Made by a program: the position numbers and the translations under genes. The notes under the pieces were generated by a model. It was given only the letters and a program-made list of their open reading frames with translations. It had not been told where the DNA came from and ran no database searches. From an uncultured Pirellulaceae bacterium (GTDB taxonomy: Bacteria; Planctomycetota; Planctomycetia; Pirellulales; Pirellulaceae), in NCBI GenBank assembly GCA_934255105.1, contig CAKQNH010000188.1, positions 1 through 7,942 on the forward strand: a DNA stretch of 7,942 bases, given 5' to 3'. Position 1 is the first letter of the stretch. Each line of letters begins with the position of its first letter. Shown here piece after piece: positions 5,304 through 7,942 of this stretch.

Positions 5304-6686
5304 TTAAAAAACGGCGGATGGCCGGTCGCCTGAAACGGCTTCTGCTCCAGGAACGTCCTCGCCTAGCGCCGGCGGCTGAACCACTGGTGGCGGTACCGAA
5401 GCGTCATCGATGACCGGGGCGGCGCTAGCATCCGTCTTGGTGGCATCCGCTTCGCCAGTGGGTGCAGCAGCTTCAGTTGCATCAGTCGTTTCAGCAGCAG
5501 CTTCGCTCTTCTCGGTAGCATCGTCCATGTCTTCAACCTCCTGAGCCGCCGCCGAACTATTTTCGACTGGTGGAATGTCGGTGGACGAGGCCGCCGAATC
5601 GGACGGAACATCTGCCTCCGGCGCAGCGATTTCTATCTCAACGATGTCTACTTCTACAACCTCCTCTGGGCTGCCCTTTGTTGGACGGCCCGCTTCTTTC
5701 GGCGACTGTGGTTCGGCAAATGCCTCTGGGAACAAGCGGATGAATTCTTTCTCGTAGTGTCCTTCCCCATACGCCAATTCACCTCCCTGAAATCCAGTGA
5801 TAGCTACGCCTGCCATCACCACCAGGGAGCCGATCAGCCAAATCAGCCTCATTCCAAAATCCTCGGTGCGGCGGACGTACATGGCTATCGGTATCAAGAG
5901 CACCGCCAAGGTCGTAACCGCAATACCCAACCAGCGATGCCGATCGATCTCGCTATTGAACAGGTCAAATGAGAAACTGGGCCCATAGCCAGTGTGGACC
6001 GCATACGCCCAACCGGCGGCGGAAGCCACAATACCCCCCAGCGCTCCGATCCACAAACAATGGAAGGCAACCGGTTCGCAGGTGTCGGGCCGCACAAACG
6101 ACAGCAGCACAAAGAAGGCAGAAACGGTTAAAAGGGCGATTGGAAAATGGACTGCGGCTGGGTGGAACAGCCCTTGAAAGTGCCACACGCGCGCGGCCAT
6201 GGACGTTGGCGGGATCTCCGGCGTGGCTGCGCGCTCAGTTTCTATATTCCACATTCCCCCTTCTTCAATCCACAGCTTGATCGTAGCCAATTCGGCGGCG
6301 GTCAAGCTTCGCGGTTGTTCCGCGGTGGTCGGTGGCATGCGCATATCTTCATCGTCGGTGGTCAGGTAGTCGGTCCACAATGAACTTCCCTCTGCATCCC
6401 CCGGTTCGATGTAGTCCAGCAACGAGGTTGGAATGTCGACGCGAAAGTCATTCTTGGCCTTTTTGGGTCCATGGCATTCGAGGCATTTTTCTGCAAGGAT
6501 GGGACTCACGTCGCGGGCAAAATCGATAATCCCCTGCGAGGGTGATGCTTCGCCCAATTCGCTTGCCGCGTCTGCTGCATCACCTTCGTCGTTCTGCGGC
6601 GATCCCCAAGCGGAAATTCCTGCGCCAGCCAGGCAGCTCGACGCGAACACAAATACCAACATCAGTTGAGAGATTTTGGGAACCAT
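5304..6686 (-). CDS. Planctomycete-type cytochrome c domain fused to DUF2231 membrane region, acidic C-terminal tail
   Basis: A 460-residue exported membrane protein. Residues 1-28 are a signal peptide or N-terminal anchor (hydrophobic core 8-24). Residues about 52-146 form a planctomycete cytochrome c domain: ARDVSPILAEKCLECHGP with the haem-binding CxxCH at 68-72, a probable distal methionine in MRMPP (M115 or M117), and the closing LWIEEGG helix. Next comes a four-helix DUF2231-type region (TM about 177-198, 207-229, 252-271, 279-299) with histidines in HPAAVHFP (H175, H180), DRHRW (H250) and GEGHY (H310). Residues about 312-460 are a low-complexity tail rich in Ala, Glu, Asp, Ser and Pro with no fold I recognise. 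The haem domain should lie on the outer side of the cytoplasmic membrane. Electron transfer is expected from the family, but partners are unknown and no oxidase or dehydrogenase is nearby. ATG 6686 gives a proper signal sequence; I see no strong Shine-Dalgarno. Confidence 0.88.
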   Translation of the reverse strand: MVPKISQLMLVFVFASSCLAGAGISAWGSPQNDEGDAADAASELGEASPSQGIIDFARDVSPILAEKCLECHGPKKAKNDFRVDIPTSLLDYIEPGDAEGSSLWTDYLTTDDEDMRMPPTTAEQPRSLTAAELATIKLWIEEGGMWNIETERAATPEIPPTSMAARVWHFQGLFHPAAVHFPIALLTVSAFFVLLSFVRPDTCEPVAFHCLWIGALGGIVASAAGWAYAVHTGYGPSFSFDLFNSEIDRHRWLGIAVTTLAVLLIPIAMYVRRTEDFGMRLIWLIGSLVVMAGVAITGFQGGELAYGEGHYEKEFIRLFPEAFAEPQSPKEAGRPTKGSPEEVVEVDIVEIEIAAPEADVPSDSAASSTDIPPVENSSAAAQEVEDMDDATEKSEAAAETTDATEAAAPTGEADATKTDASAAPVIDDASVPPPVVQPPALGEDVPGAEAVSGDRPSAVF

Positions 6687-6791
6687 TAGGTTTCATTTCT
6701 TTGCAACAAGCGGTGGGAGGGACGGATTTTTCATCCGCATGTTTAGGTGCATGCGCTGCGCACTAACGCTGCACTTCGGCGGGGGGGAACT
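6687..6791. other. Gap between the two minus-strand genes with two small hairpins
   Basis: CGGAT (6723-6727) pairs with ATCCG (6733-6737) around a five-base loop. TTAG-TGC (6743-6750, with one bulged G at 6747) pairs with GCACTAA (6760-6766). A G7 run lies at 6781-6787, right after the stop of the upstream minus-strand gene. On the - strand neither hairpin is followed by a T-run, so a rho-independent terminator is not established. These may be 3' mRNA structures of the 6792-7898 gene or leader structures of the cytochrome gene. Confidence 0.3.
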
Positions 6792-7898
6792 TTATTCTTG
6801 GCGCAATACTAACACAGAGGTGGCATGCGATGGGGTGGGAAGTTGTTCTATCGCCGCTATGCTAGTGGGCGAATCGTTGAAGCTGGATTGCGGCAGGTTT
6901 TCTTCAGCGGATAAACGCTCGGCCATTGCCAAGAATAAACCAGCTCGCTCGGGTTGACCAGTCAGATTGAGCCAAGTGGCCATCAATTCCAACGCCTCGT
7001 GTTGGTCGACTTCTAGCGGACCACGTCGACCTTGGGCCTGCAATGCATGTTGTGCCAAGCCCTCCGTCCAACCGTTGACAGCCTCCGCCTGAGCGGCTAG
7101 AAGCTGGCTCCAGTCACTCGACGAGGCAGTCGATCGGTCGATAGGAAAGCCAGCGCCCTGTGCGGATGCCAGCACCACGGCCGCTTGATCGTAGTCGCCA
7201 CAGGCCACCTGTGCCACAAAACGTCGACCAAAAATCAGATTGCTCGAGCCATACCGCACATGCAACTGCGCATAAGCGGTAGCCGCTTGCTGATACCCAC
7301 CCGCCTGGAAGATCGCGTCAGCCGACGCCAGTAGCTCGTCAGGTATGCTATCGATAGCGTCCGAACCCAACTGCAAAGCAGTACCGGAAGCACTCTCGGA
7401 AACCGCATCGCACGTGTCGCAATAGGCAGGGACACAATCGCTGGGAACAACCACGGAAGGTCCGTAATCGAACGCAGTCGGCAAGCAGTAACTGGGCTCA
7501 CTATAAGTCGGCACATAGTAAGCCGCGCTTGGAGCGTAATAGTCAACGCGGGGGTAGATGGTCATGGGCAGATAATAGTTCGCATAGAAGCTGGTATAGC
7601 CCACTGGACGCGCGTACCAATCGCCGTAGCCCCAAGCGCTGTAACTCACGCGGCTGTACCCCAGCCCGCGATAACCGCCCCATCGATAACTGCCGGCCCA
7701 CAGACTGGTAGGGTAGATCGCTACCGACCGATAACCGCTATAGCCGCCATAGCCCAATCCATATCCATGATGTAGACCATGATGGTAATGTCCATGTCCG
7801 ATGCCCCAGGGATGCCCAGCCTGCGCGGTGCAGCTAAAACCCAGCGTGCCCAAAAGCAAAGCCAGCGTGGTGCCCCAAATTCGGAAGGCTGCAATCAT
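6792..7898 (-). CDS. Exported Gly/Tyr/His-rich protein with TPR-like C-terminal half
   Basis: A 368-residue protein of unknown function. Residues 1-27 are a signal peptide with a hydrophobic core (TTLALLLGTLGF) and a likely cleavage after AQA. C23 lies in LGFSC, a poor lipobox, so a lipoprotein is unlikely. Residues 28 to about 125 are strongly biased: His/Gly first (HGHYHHGLHHGYG), then repeated GY, YGG and YR pairs, then Tyr/Pro segments, suggesting a flexible or surface-interacting region. A short cysteine cluster follows (DCVPAYCDTC). From about residue 190 to 345 the sequence is helical with TPR character (DAIFQAGGYQQAATAYAQL; VAQVACGDYDQAAVVLASAQ; MATWLNLTGQPERAGLFLAMAERL), pointing to protein-protein contacts. 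AGGA on the - strand at 7909-7912, 10 bases before ATG 7898, is a weak Shine-Dalgarno. Similar architectures occur among planctomycete hypothetical proteins, but I cannot assign a role. Confidence 0.8.
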   Translation of the reverse strand: MIAAFRIWGTTLALLLGTLGFSCTAQAGHPWGIGHGHYHHGLHHGYGLGYGGYSGYRSVAIYPTSLWAGSYRWGGYRGLGYSRVSYSAWGYGDWYARPVGYTSFYANYYLPMTIYPRVDYYAPSAAYYVPTYSEPSYCLPTAFDYGPSVVVPSDCVPAYCDTCDAVSESASGTALQLGSDAIDSIPDELLASADAIFQAGGYQQAATAYAQLHVRYGSSNLIFGRRFVAQVACGDYDQAAVVLASAQGAGFPIDRSTASSSDWSQLLAAQAEAVNGWTEGLAQHALQAQGRRGPLEVDQHEALELMATWLNLTGQPERAGLFLAMAERLSAEENLPQSSFNDSPTSIAAIEQLPTPSHATSVLVLRQE

Positions 7899-7942
7899 GA
7901 CGACAAAATCCTAATAGAGAAGCAAAGGCCATACAGTCCATT
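7899..7942. promoter_or_regulatory. 5' leader of the minus-strand TPR-like gene, truncated by the window edge
   Basis: The 44 bases upstream of ATG 7898 (read on the - strand) contain AGGA at 7909-7912 as a possible Shine-Dalgarno. No confident promoter hexamers can be placed in so short a stretch. Confidence 0.2.

Noticed and set aside
5969..6280. 103-codon + strand frame opposite the cytochrome/DUF2231 gene
   Set aside because: It is antisense to the well-defined transmembrane region of the - strand gene and has no signal, domain or ribosome binding site of its own.
1..7942. Mobile element, defence island or prophage
   Set aside because: No transposase, integrase, recombinase, toxin-antitoxin or phage gene is visible, there are no terminal repeats or tRNA ends, and gene content is mainly housekeeping.

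Overview
The window looks like a piece of chromosome from a planctomycete, most likely of the Rhodopirellula/Blastopirellula (Pirellulaceae) type. The evidence is a predicted exported protein with a planctomycete-type cytochrome c domain fused to a DUF2231 membrane region, a von Willebrand A (VWA) protein with an N-terminal half of the kind I associate with planctomycetes, moderately high G+C, weak or absent Shine-Dalgarno sequences, and short dispersed-type palindromic repeats in the intergenic gaps. The genus assignment is inference; no rRNA or marker gene is present.

Layout. Bases 1-248 are non-coding apart from a possible 3' gene end at the extreme left edge, and carry a hairpin repeat. 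Four genes then run on the + strand: a cytoplasmic VWA protein (249-1955), NAD(P)H-hydrate dehydratase nnrD (to 3052), the riboflavin kinase/FAD synthetase ribF (3137-4126), and a DHH/DHHA1 phosphoesterase of the NrnA type (4171-5157). The gap between the VWA gene and nnrD holds a 31-bp-period tandem repeat. A 146-bp convergent gap (5158-5303) is packed with palindromes. Two genes follow on the - strand: the membrane-anchored cytochrome c/DUF2231 protein with a long acidic tail (5304-6686) and an exported Gly/Tyr/His-rich protein with a TPR-like C-terminal half (6792-7898).

How the genes fit together. nnrD, ribF and nrnA are closely spaced, co-directional housekeeping genes of nucleotide-cofactor upkeep: repair of hydrated NAD(P)H, synthesis of FMN and FAD, and hydrolysis of pAp and very short RNA. 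They could form one transcript. The VWA protein would normally work with an AAA+ ATPase, and none is encoded in this window. The two - strand genes are envelope proteins without an evident link to the + strand cluster.

The most notable irregularity is the start of nnrD. The conserved N-terminal block (LPPR...SHKGDYG...GG) lies upstream of the first ATG, and no ATG, GTG or TTG is available for it in frame; shifting the frame at an adjacent C8 run does not supply one either. I see no convincing new defence, mobile or biosynthetic system; most of the window is ordinary chromosomal backbone.
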